A stretch of 5,010 bases of DNA from Chloroflexota bacterium (GTDB taxonomy: Bacteria; Chloroflexota; Anaerolineae; DTPP01): the NCBI GenBank assembly GCA_012514615.1, contig JAAYZY010000379.1:1-5010 (forward strand), written 5' to 3'. Shown in pieces: positions 1 through 5,010 of the stretch. Positions within the stretch are counted from its first letter, which is position 1. Every line of letters starts with the position of its first letter. The translations under genes were made by a program, and so were the position numbers. The notes beneath the pieces are model-generated. The model saw nothing but the letters and a program-made list of their open reading frames with translations. It made no database searches and was not told the origin of the DNA.

Positions 1-1548
1 AAGACGGTGCGGGATGACCGGGAGGCGCTGCGGGCAGCCCTGGCCTCCGGGCGGCCAGTGGTGGCCAGCGTCGCCCCTTCGTTCCCGGCCTACTTCGGCT
101 TGCAGACCTTCGACCAGATGGAAGCGGCGCTGCGCAGCCTGGGCTTCGCGGCCGCTGGCGAGACGGCGTTCGGGGCTGAGATGGTGGGCCTTGCCCACCG
201 GGAGATGGTGGATGCGGAGCGGGAGCGCTGGCCCATCATCACCTCGTCGTGCCCGGTGGTGGTGAACGTGCTGGAGAAGTACCACCCGGACCTGCTGCAT
301 CATCTGGCCCCCATCGTGTCACCCATGATAGCCCACGGCCGTTGGCTGCGGGAGCAGCATAGCCCTGAGGCGTATCTTGTCTTCATCGGGCCGTGCATCG
401 CCAAGAAGGCCGAGATCGCAGAGCCCGCCGTGGCCGGCGTGATCGACGCCGCGCTGACCTTCCCCGAACTGCAGGAGATGCTGGACGAGGCCGGGGTACC
501 GTGGCCGACCTCGGCCCCAATGGAGGAGCCAGCGACCCGGGCCGCCGCGCGCACCTTCCCCGTGGAGGGGGGGCTGGTGGGCACGGCCAAGCTGGAGACC
601 GACATGCTCTCCAGCCATGTCGTGGTGGCCTCGGGGCTGGCTACTTGCCAAGATGTGCTGCGCGGGATCCGCGCCGGCCACCTAGAGGCATGCCTGGTGG
701 AGCTGATGGCGTGCGAGGGGGGCTGCATCAACGGCCCGGGCATGGAGGGCAAGGTGGACGTCTACACTGCCCGCCAGCGGGTGTTGGCCTACGCTGCGCG
801 CCGCCAGCCCAAGCCGCTGCCGACGCGGGCCGAATGGCCCTCGCTGACCCGTGGCTACACTGACAAGCTAACGCCGGCGCCTCAGTTCAGCGAACAGCAG
901 ATCCAAGAGATGCTGCGCCGGGTGGACAAGTACTCGGCCGAAGATGAGCTGAACTGCGGGGCGTGCGGTTACCCCACCTGCCGAGAGAAGGCCATCGCCA
1001 CCCTGCGGGGGATGGCCGAGGTCACCATGTGCATCCCTTACATGCGCCGCCGCGCCGAGTCGCTGCGCCAGGTGGTGATGGACGTCACGCCCAATTCGGT
1101 GCTGGTGGTGGACGGACACCTGCGCATCCAGGACATGTCCCCTTCTGCTGAGCGGCTGTTCCAGGTGGCGCTGCATTCCGTCAGGGGGCGGCCGCTGCGG
1201 TCGGTGATGCCTGTTGTGGATGGCTTCGTGCAGGTGCGCGACACCCGGGCGCCGGTCATGGCCCAAGTGGTGCGCCTGAGCGACGATCTGGTGATCGAGC
1301 AGACCATTGTGCCGGTGGAGGGGCAGGACCTCTTCGTGGCCATCTTGCGGGACATCACCGAGCGCGAGCGTCAGACCGATGAGCTGGAGCGGATCCGCAG
1401 CGAGACCCTGCGGCGCACCCAAGAAGTGGTCAACAAGCAGATGCGGGTGGCTCACGAGATCGCCCAGCTTCTGGGGGAGACCACCGCGGAGACCAAGGTG
1501 ATGGTCTCGAAGCTGGCCAAGCTGCTGGAAGAAGGGGAGACGCAGTGA
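1..1548 (+). CDS. Sensory-type [FeFe]-hydrogenase homologue with [4Fe-4S] and PAS domains (5' end cut off)
   Basis: This is a cytosolic H-cluster protein, probably an H2 or redox sensor of the HydS (group C-like) type. Residues are counted from the GTG at base 7. The H-cluster domain spans about 15-265, with three cysteine motifs: TSSCP (C82), GPCIAKK (C130, K133) and ELMACEGGC (C236, C240). All four ligands of the 4Fe subcluster are therefore present. The cysteine that usually precedes the first ligand and relays protons is serine (S81). A [4Fe-4S] domain follows with C317, C320, C325 and C342 (CGACGYPTC, then a distant Cys), then a PAS domain at about 352-452 ending in a typical DITERE, and a charged helix at about 452-513. 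No N-terminal ferredoxin domain is visible. The frame is open to base 1 and no ribosome binding site can be seen before the GTG at 7, so the true start is probably upstream. The end overlaps the phosphatase gene by four bases. Domain identity is strong; the sensory role is inferred from domains and neighbours. Confidence 0.92.
   Translation, partial: KTVRDDREALRAALASGRPVVASVAPSFPAYFGLQTFDQMEAALRSLGFAAAGETAFGAEMVGLAHREMVDAERERWPIITSSCPVVVNVLEKYHPDLLHHLAPIVSPMIAHGRWLREQHSPEAYLVFIGPCIAKKAEIAEPAVAGVIDAALTFPELQEMLDEAGVPWPTSAPMEEPATRAAARTFPVEGGLVGTAKLETDMLSSHVVVASGLATCQDVLRGIRAGHLEACLVELMACEGGCINGPGMEGKVDVYTARQRVLAYAARRQPKPLPTRAEWPSLTRGYTDKLTPAPQFSEQQIQEMLRRVDKYSAEDELNCGACGYPTCREKAIATLRGMAEVTMCIPYMRRRAESLRQVVMDVTPNSVLVVDGHLRIQDMSPSAERLFQVALHSVRGRPLRSVMPVVDGFVQVRDTRAPVMAQVVRLSDDLVIEQTIVPVEGQDLFVAILRDITERERQTDELERIRSETLRRTQEVVNKQMRVAHEIAQLLGETTAETKVMVSKLAKLLEEGETQ
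1532..1539 (+). promoter_or_regulatory. Ribosome binding site for the phosphatase gene
   Basis: AAGGGGAG lies inside the end of the hydrogenase-like gene, five bases before the GTG at 1545. It supports this non-ATG start and the four-base overlap with the upstream stop codon. Confidence 0.7.
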
Positions 1549-2720
1549 CGCGGATCGTGGAAGTGGCCAGCCACAACCTGAGCAAACGGGGTGAGGAGCT
1601 GTGCGGCGACTTCGTCAAGGTGATCACCACGCCGGACTCGCTGGTGGTGGTCCTCTCCGATGGCCTGGGCAGCGGCGTCAAAGCCAACATCATGTCCACC
1701 CTCACGGCTCATGTGGCTGCCTCCATGTTTCAGCAAGGCGCGGCCGTGGAAGACGTGATGGAAACGCTGGTCCAGACCCTGCCGGAATGTCAGGTGCGCA
1801 AGCTGGCCTATGCCACCTTCTCCATGCTGAAGATCGATCGGGCGCGTCAGGCCTATCTGGTGGAATACGATAACCCGCCCCTCATCCTGGTGCGGGGCGG
1901 CGAAGTGGTGGACCTGCCGGTGACGGAGACAGAGGTGAACGGTCGCAAGATCAAAGAGGCGCGTTTCACCCTCTGCCAGGGCGACTACATGGTCATGGTC
2001 AGCGATGGCTACATCCACGCCGGGGTTGGGGGGCTGTACCGCTTCGGTTGGGGGTGGAAAAACCTGTCCACGGCGGTGCGCCGCTTGGTGCAGACCGGCT
2101 GCGATACCCACGAGCTGACCCGGGCCCTCTCTCGCACCTGCCTCAAACTCTACGGCGGCGAGCCCGGAGATGACGCCACCGTGGTGGGAATGCTGGTCCG
2201 CTCGGCGGTGCAGGCGACCATCTGGACCGGCCCGCCAGCCGACCCGGCGCAAGACGATGCTGCAGTGCAACGGTTGATGAGCGCCGAGGGGACGAAGGTG
2301 ATCTGCGGCGGCACCACCGCGCAGATCGCGGCCCGGGTCCTGGGCCAGGAGCTGAAGGTGGAATGGGTGCCGCCCAGCAAACGCCAAGGTGGGAGCGCCA
2401 AGCGCAAGCGTACGCCGCCCACGGCCAAGCTGCAAGGGGTAGACTTGGTGACCGAGGGCATCCTGACGCTGGCGCAGACCGTGGAGCGGCTGGAAGAGGT
2501 GGAGACCTCCCACGACCTGCCGCACGATGACGATGCAGCGACTCGGCTGGCCCGCATCATCCTGACGTCGGACCGAATTCGCCTGTTGGTAGGGACGGCC
2601 ATCAACCCCAACCAGGTGGCCGACCTGATCCGCGGGGAACCGATGCGCATGGTCTACGTGAAGCAATTGATCCAGCAGTTGGAGCGCTTGGGTAAGGAAT
2701 ATACCCTGGAGCGCATCTAG
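1545..2720 (+). CDS. SpoIIE/PP2C-type serine/threonine protein phosphatase with an extra C-terminal domain
   Basis: A 391-residue soluble protein, predicted to be a metal-dependent phosphatase that removes phosphate from Ser/Thr of a partner protein. The phosphatase fold covers about residues 1-220. The metal-binding aspartates expected of PP2C/SpoIIE enzymes are visible: D22 in CGDF, D39 in LSDGLGSG, D154 in VSDGY and D209/D210 in GDDATVV. A C-terminal extension (about 223-391) follows. It contains KVICGGTTAQIAARVLG, a basic linker near 278-295 and a helical end, and it is not part of the minimal phosphatase. The GTG start is chosen because it overlaps the preceding stop (GTGA) and has AAGGGGAG five bases upstream. 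The overlap suggests translational coupling with the hydrogenase-like sensor, which probably controls or is read out by this enzyme. PP2C-type phosphatases next to PAS-containing [FeFe]-hydrogenase homologues are a known arrangement in anaerobes. The substrate is unknown and no kinase is nearby. Confidence 0.9.
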   Translation: MTRIVEVASHNLSKRGEELCGDFVKVITTPDSLVVVLSDGLGSGVKANIMSTLTAHVAASMFQQGAAVEDVMETLVQTLPECQVRKLAYATFSMLKIDRARQAYLVEYDNPPLILVRGGEVVDLPVTETEVNGRKIKEARFTLCQGDYMVMVSDGYIHAGVGGLYRFGWGWKNLSTAVRRLVQTGCDTHELTRALSRTCLKLYGGEPGDDATVVGMLVRSAVQATIWTGPPADPAQDDAAVQRLMSAEGTKVICGGTTAQIAARVLGQELKVEWVPPSKRQGGSAKRKRTPPTAKLQGVDLVTEGILTLAQTVERLEEVETSHDLPHDDDAATRLARIILTSDRIRLLVGTAINPNQVADLIRGEPMRMVYVKQLIQQLERLGKEYTLERI

Positions 2721-2753
2721 CCGGTGGCCCCGTGCGCCAGAGCGCCGGCCCCC

Positions 2754-2760
2754 GGAGGAG
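2754..2760 (+). promoter_or_regulatory. Ribosome binding site for the membrane protein gene
   Basis: GGAGGAG ends six bases before the ATG at 2767, a normal spacing, and fixes that start. The rest of the 46-base gap (2721-2766) is GC-rich with no promoter I can recognise. Confidence 0.75.
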
Positions 2761-2766
2761 TGAACG

Positions 2767-3318
2767 ATGAACGCACGTGAGACGATGTGGCGCCGCGGCC
2801 TGGTCTGGAGCGCGGCGATGAAGCTGGCGCTGCTGGTGGCTGCAGGGTTGGCGGTGACGACCACAGGGCTGCCCCAGCCGGTGACCGGCCCTCTGGTCAA
2901 CGCCCTGCTGATCCTGGCGGTGGAATGGGCCGGGCCGGCGTCGGCCGTACTGCTGGGGATGGTCACGCCGCTGGGCGCGGCCAGCAGCGGCACGCTGCCG
3001 CTACCCATGGTGGTGTTGATCCCGTTCATCGCCCTGGGCAACGCTGTGCTGGTGGGCCTCTACGCCGCGCTGCTGCGCCGCAGCCGTTGGCTGGCCCTGG
3101 CGGCGGCGGCCTTGGCCAAGTTCGCTTTCCTCTACGGCGTGGTTACTGCCTTGCTGCTGCGGCCTCTGGAGGTGGCGGTCGCCGGCGCCCCGCAGGCGGT
3201 GGCGATCCCCGCGGCGCTGGCGGAGATGATGCGCTGGCCCCAGTTGGCCACGGCGCTGGCGGGCGGGCTCATCGCCTTCGGCGCCCTGGGTGTGGCGGGC
3301 CTCTGGCGGCGGCCCTAG
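2767..3318 (+). CDS. Small polytopic membrane protein, possibly ECF-transporter S-component-like
   Basis: A 183-residue, very hydrophobic protein expected in the cytoplasmic membrane. Likely membrane segments are at about 14-33, 42-60, 60-74, 80-103, 108-131 and 157-180, so five or six helices. Basic residues lie at the N-terminus (R9, R10), between helices (RRSR at 104-107) and at the end (WRRP). Pro/Gly-rich turns such as GLPQPVTGPLVNALL (34-48), TPLG and LPLPMVVLIPF recall S-component-type membrane proteins, which bind small ligands for energy-coupling factor transporters. No EcfA or EcfT gene is in the window, and there is no cysteine or obvious metal site. The ATG has GGAGGAG at 2754-2760. 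The 46-base gap after the phosphatase, with no promoter I can see, suggests the same operon, so the protein may be the target, anchor or output of the sensor-phosphatase pair. Its reality as a membrane protein gene is firm; its family and function are uncertain. Confidence 0.8.
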   Translation: MNARETMWRRGLVWSAAMKLALLVAAGLAVTTTGLPQPVTGPLVNALLILAVEWAGPASAVLLGMVTPLGAASSGTLPLPMVVLIPFIALGNAVLVGLYAALLRRSRWLALAAAALAKFAFLYGVVTALLLRPLEVAVAGAPQAVAIPAALAEMMRWPQLATALAGGLIAFGALGVAGLWRRP

Positions 3319-3334
3319 GCGCTCCGTCAGCGCC
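3318..3334 (+). repeat. Short hairpin at the stop codon of the membrane protein gene
   Basis: GGCGCT (3318-3323) pairs perfectly with AGCGCC (3329-3334) around a five-base loop. It begins on the last base of the TAG stop codon. No T-run follows, so it is more likely part of a 3' end structure than a terminator alone. Confidence 0.45.
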
Positions 3335-3353
3335 GACAACCTTGGGTCTCTTG

Positions 3354-3394
3354 GGCTCCTGCTCCGCGGCGACGGGGGGCAGGAGCCTTCGTTT
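3354..3394 (+). terminator. Probable terminator hairpin of the hydrogenase-sensor operon
   Basis: GGCTCCTGC (3354-3362) pairs perfectly over nine bases with GCAGGAGCC (3379-3387) around a 16-base loop, followed by TTCGTTT. The weak T-tract makes it an imperfect intrinsic terminator. Its position fits: just after the membrane protein gene and before the next promoter. It partly overlaps a second hairpin at 3371-3404. Confidence 0.5.
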
Positions 3395-3404
3395 GCCCCC
3401 TGTC
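3371..3404 (+). repeat. Second stem-loop overlapping the terminator
   Basis: GACGGGGGGC (3371-3380) pairs with GCCCCCTGTC (3395-3404) over ten bases with one G-T wobble, around a 14-base loop. It shares bases 3379-3380 with the hairpin at 3354-3387. The two either compete or, if trimmed by two pairs, form an H-type pseudoknot. It lies upstream of the promoter at 3421, so it would be in the 3' end of the preceding transcript. Confidence 0.5.
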
Positions 3405-3420
3405 AGGCGCGGGTTGCCTC

Positions 3421-3449
3421 TTGACACGGGACCACTTCTGGTGTATACT
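3421..3449 (+). promoter_or_regulatory. Near-consensus sigma-70/sigma-A promoter for the Mrp gene
   Basis: The -35 box TTGACA (3421-3426) is perfect. The -10 box TATACT (3444-3449) differs at one base from TATAAT. The spacer is exactly 17 bases and notably AT-richer toward the -10 than the surrounding sequence. Transcription would start near 3456-3459, giving a leader of about 65 bases before the ATG at 3523. It separates the ATPase and DUF5320 genes from the upstream operon and suggests strong, housekeeping-type expression. Confidence 0.85.
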
Positions 3450-3471
3450 CTAAGTGTAATTCGCACATACC

Positions 3472-3482
3472 TGCACGGTGCA
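3472..3482 (+). promoter_or_regulatory. 11-bp palindrome in the leader of the Mrp gene
   Basis: TGCAC-G-GTGCA is a perfect inverted repeat about 15 bases downstream of the predicted transcription start. In DNA it could be an operator for a dimeric repressor. In RNA a larger stem, CCTGC (3470-3474) with GCAGG (3489-3493), uses the same bases. No regulator can be assigned from sequence. Confidence 0.35.
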
Positions 3483-3505
3483 CACTGAGCAGGGTGAGCC
3501 GAGGG

Positions 3506-3512
3506 AAAGGAG
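3506..3512 (+). promoter_or_regulatory. Ribosome binding site that decides the Mrp start
   Basis: AAAGGAG lies ten bases before the ATG at 3523. The frame is open upstream to a GTG at 3478, but that codon has no Shine-Dalgarno sequence, sits in the palindrome and would add a 15-residue polar extension. The ATG at 3523 is therefore preferred. Confidence 0.7.
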
Positions 3513-3522
3513 ACAGCGACAG

Positions 3523-4605
3523 ATGGCTTCACCAAAGCAGGCAGCGATCATGGAAGCGCTGGCCCAGGTGAACGACCCAGAGTTGGGGCGCAGCCTGGTG
3601 GAGTTGGGCATGGTGCGGGCGGTGGACGTGCAGGGCGATCGGGTGGAGCTGGCTCTGGCCCTGACCACGTTGGCCTGCCCCCTCCGCGAGAGCATCGTGG
3701 CGGACGCCCAAGCGGCTGTGCAGGCGGTGGAAGGCGTTGGGGAAGTGTCGGTGCAGTTGGTGGAGATGACCGCTGAAGAGAAGGAACGGGTCGGCATCGG
3801 TGTGGCTGGGGAGAACGGCGTGGCCGAGCACCTCAACCACGTGCGGCGGGTGGTGGCGGTCCTCAGCGGCAAGGGCGGCGTGGGCAAGTCGCTGGTGTCG
3901 GGGCTGCTGGCTGCTGGGCTGCGGCGGAGGGGCGAGCAGGTCGGCCTGTTGGACGCCGACATCACCGGTCCCAGCATCCCCAAGACGTTCTTCCCGGATG
4001 GCGCCAAACCGGGGAACAGCCCTCTGGGGCTGCTGCCAGCGGAGACCAAGACCAAGATCAAGGTCATGTCCATCAACCTGCTGCTGCCCAGCGAAGACCA
4101 TGCCGTGATCTGGCGGGGGCCGCTCATCAGCGGGGCCATCCGGCAGTTTTGGGGCGATGTCTTCTGGGGCGACCTAGACTGGCTGGTGGTGGACCTGCCG
4201 CCAGGCACCTCTGATGCTTCGCTAACGGTGATGCAGTCGCTGCCCCTGAGCGGGGTGGTGATGGTCACTTCGCCGCAAGACTTGGCGGGGATGGTGGTGC
4301 GCAAGGCGGCCCAGATGGCCCAGCAGTTGGACATCCCCATGCTGGGCCTGCTGGAGAACATGAGCTATTACGAAGACCCGGAGACGGGCAAGCGGTATGA
4401 GATCTTCGGGCCCAGCCATGCCGAGTCGGCGGCAGCCCGCTTGGGGACGCCGCTATTGGGGCGCTTGCCCATCGATCCGCAGATCGCCCGGTTGTGTGAC
4501 CGTGGGGCCATCGAGGAGTATCGTTCGGCGGCCTTTGATGAGGTGGTGCAGCGCTTGATGGACAGCGCTCCGGAAGCCCGGCGGATGACGCTGCCGGGGA
4601 AGTAG
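3523..4605 (+). CDS. mrp: Mrp/ApbC (NBP35-like) iron-sulfur cluster carrier ATPase with N-terminal MIP18/DUF59 domain, lacking CPxC
   Basis: A 360-residue cytosolic P-loop ATPase of the Mrp/ApbC family, whose members bind and hand over [4Fe-4S] clusters to apoproteins. Residues 1-82 form a MIP18/DUF59 domain with its conserved LTTLACPL (C52). The ATPase domain (about 108-350) has the deviant Walker A GKGGVGKS (116-123, with K117 and K122), LDADITGPSIP (143-153), the switch motif DLPPGTSD (224-231) and the family signature ENMSYY (278-283). Normally a CPxC motif follows that signature and holds the shared cluster at the dimer interface. Here it reads DPET (285-288), and the protein has only two cysteines, C52 and C325. 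Cluster binding may therefore be lost or differ. The gene has its own promoter, and a DUF5320-type gene follows after 46 bases. Association with hydrogenase biology is inferred from position. Family assignment is very secure. Confidence 0.95.
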   Translation: MASPKQAAIMEALAQVNDPELGRSLVELGMVRAVDVQGDRVELALALTTLACPLRESIVADAQAAVQAVEGVGEVSVQLVEMTAEEKERVGIGVAGENGVAEHLNHVRRVVAVLSGKGGVGKSLVSGLLAAGLRRRGEQVGLLDADITGPSIPKTFFPDGAKPGNSPLGLLPAETKTKIKVMSINLLLPSEDHAVIWRGPLISGAIRQFWGDVFWGDLDWLVVDLPPGTSDASLTVMQSLPLSGVVMVTSPQDLAGMVVRKAAQMAQQLDIPMLGLLENMSYYEDPETGKRYEIFGPSHAESAAARLGTPLLGRLPIDPQIARLCDRGAIEEYRSAAFDEVVQRLMDSAPEARRMTLPGK

Positions 4606-4636
4606 GGGCTGTCTGGGCTGCGGGCACGGACGTGGG

Positions 4637-4647
4637 AAAGGAGGTGA
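4637..4647 (+). promoter_or_regulatory. Very strong ribosome binding site for the DUF5320-type gene
   Basis: AAAGGAGGTGA matches the 16S rRNA anti-Shine-Dalgarno complement over nearly its whole length. GGAGG ends seven bases before the ATG at 4652. It fixes this start and suggests the small protein is made in larger amounts than the ATPase upstream. Confidence 0.85.
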
Positions 4648-4651
4648 ACAG

Positions 4652-4918
4652 ATGCCAAGGTTTGATGGAACGGGGCCAACAGGCCAGGGGCCGCTGACCG
4701 GCCGCGGGGAAGGCTACTGTGCCGTTCCCTTGCCAAACGACGCTCCTTCCCTGGCGGCAGTGGCCCGCTGGGGCCGTGGGGTGTGGAGCGCCCTGGCCAG
4801 GCCGGGGTTCGTGGGCCGAGCCGGCCGGGGGGTGGCCCGCGGCGCCCGGCCGAGTATGGGGCTGGGTATGCGGCGCAGCGGCCGACAGGGTCGGTGCGGT
4901 CGCAGGGGCCGCTGGTGA
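4652..4918 (+). CDS. DUF5320-type small glycine/arginine-rich protein
   Basis: An 88-residue, strongly basic protein. The N-terminus, MPRFDGTGPTGQGPLTGRGEGYC (1-23), matches the hallmark GTGPxGxGPxTGRGxGYC of DUF5320 proteins, small proteins of unknown function common in anaerobes. The rest is low complexity, rich in Gly, Arg and Ala, ending in GRCGRRGRW. Cysteines are at 23 and 82 only. There is no signal peptide or membrane helix. Family members I recall often sit near Mrp ATPases and NifX/NifB-like FeMo-cofactor-type proteins, and here the gene follows an Mrp gene by 46 bases. A role in handling iron-sulfur or metal clusters is plausible but unproven. The C-terminal coiled-coil seen in many longer members is absent. 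The excellent ribosome binding site and the N-terminal motif make the gene convincing despite its size. Confidence 0.85.
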   Translation: MPRFDGTGPTGQGPLTGRGEGYCAVPLPNDAPSLAAVARWGRGVWSALARPGFVGRAGRGVARGARPSMGLGMRRSGRQGRCGRRGRW

Positions 4919-4938
4919 GCTAGACGTCGATGAGGCGG

Positions 4939-4980
4939 CCCTTGCGCTGCCTCCGGGGACGATCATTCGTTTCGCAAGGG
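4939..4980 (+). repeat. 8-bp inverted repeat after the DUF5320-type gene
   Basis: CCCTTGCG (4939-4946) pairs perfectly with CGCAAGGG (4973-4980) around a 26-base loop, starting 20 bases after the stop codon. It is followed by AAAAGAG rather than a T-run, so it is not a standard intrinsic terminator on either strand. It could stabilise the transcript end or be a protein-binding site. Confidence 0.45.
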
Positions 4981-4981
4981 A

Positions 4982-5007
4982 AAAGAGATAGTCGAAAGAG
5001 ATAGTTG
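4982..5007 (+). repeat. 13-bp tandem direct repeat at the window edge
   Basis: AAAGAGATAGTCG (4982-4994) is followed directly by AAAGAGATAGTTG (4995-5007), with one difference, and the next three bases are AAG. The purine-rich, AT-rich stretch contrasts with the GC-rich genes and may continue beyond the window. Confidence 0.6.
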
Positions 5008-5010
5008 AAG

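Noticed and set aside
7..9. GTG at 7 as the true start of the hydrogenase-like gene
   Set aside because: The frame is open to the window edge, no ribosome binding site can be seen, and family members usually have more sequence before this point.
1452..3041. Long open frame on the minus strand (529 codons) across the phosphatase gene
   Set aside because: It is the complement of two convincing plus-strand genes. The protein is rich in His, Arg, Gln and Pro with no recognisable domain, as expected of a shadow frame in GC-rich DNA.
3478..3522. GTG at 3478 as the start of the Mrp protein
   Set aside because: No ribosome binding site precedes it, it lies within the leader palindrome and adds a polar 15-residue tail. 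The ATG at 3523 has AAAGGAG upstream.
3450..4361. Minus-strand open frame (303 codons) opposite the Mrp gene
   Set aside because: Its product is Ser/Thr/Arg-rich and low in complexity with no motif, and it covers the promoter and a clearly identified ATPase gene.
4719..4991. Alternative frame overlapping the DUF5320-type gene, running to 4991
   Set aside because: It is Trp/Gly/Ala-rich through the overlap, lacks a ribosome binding site and matches no family, whereas the 4652 frame has the DUF5320 motif.
4930..4992. Possible short gene starting with the ATG at 4930
   Set aside because: There is no ribosome binding site, the reading is arginine-rich without motif, and it runs through the inverted repeat.
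4939..5007. Start of a CRISPR array
   Set aside because: The 13-bp repeats are directly adjacent with no spacers and are too short. No cas genes are present.

Overview
This window is about 65% G+C by eye and reads almost entirely on the plus strand. It holds five genes: one cut by the left edge and four complete. The content points to a strictly anaerobic bacterium that handles hydrogen or low-potential electrons: a sensory-type [FeFe]-hydrogenase homologue, a PP2C/SpoIIE-type phosphatase, a small polytopic membrane protein, an Mrp/ApbC-type ATPase for iron-sulfur clusters, and a small glycine/arginine-rich DUF5320-type protein. Strong AGGAGG-type ribosome binding sites, some GTG starts and a near-consensus sigma-70/sigma-A promoter fit a high-GC Bacillota or Chloroflexota lineage. 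The sequence alone does not settle which.

Region 1 (1-3318) looks like one transcription unit. The hydrogenase-like gene (1-1548, 5' end missing) carries an H-cluster domain, a four-cysteine [4Fe-4S] domain, a PAS domain and a C-terminal helix. It overlaps the phosphatase gene (1545-2720) by four bases. After 46 bases with a good ribosome binding site comes a 183-residue membrane protein (2767-3318). The H-cluster ligands are intact, but the residues expected to carry protons to the active site are largely replaced. This suggests a redox or H2 sensor that signals to the phosphatase rather than a high-turnover enzyme. No kinase, sigma factor or STAS protein lies in the window, so the phosphatase substrate is unknown.

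Region 2 (3319-3522) is a 204-base gap. It has hairpins just after the upstream operon, two of which could form a pseudoknot, then a TTGACA-17-TATACT promoter and a leader with an 11-bp palindrome.

Region 3 (3523-5010) is a second unit. It holds an Mrp-family ATPase with an N-terminal MIP18/DUF59 domain but without the family's CPxC cluster motif, then the DUF5320-type protein behind a nearly perfect Shine-Dalgarno sequence. The last 92 bases hold an 8-bp inverted repeat and a 13-bp tandem repeat, with no gene I can support. The two units may be linked by iron-sulfur biology: the first uses clusters to sense, the second probably delivers or handles them.
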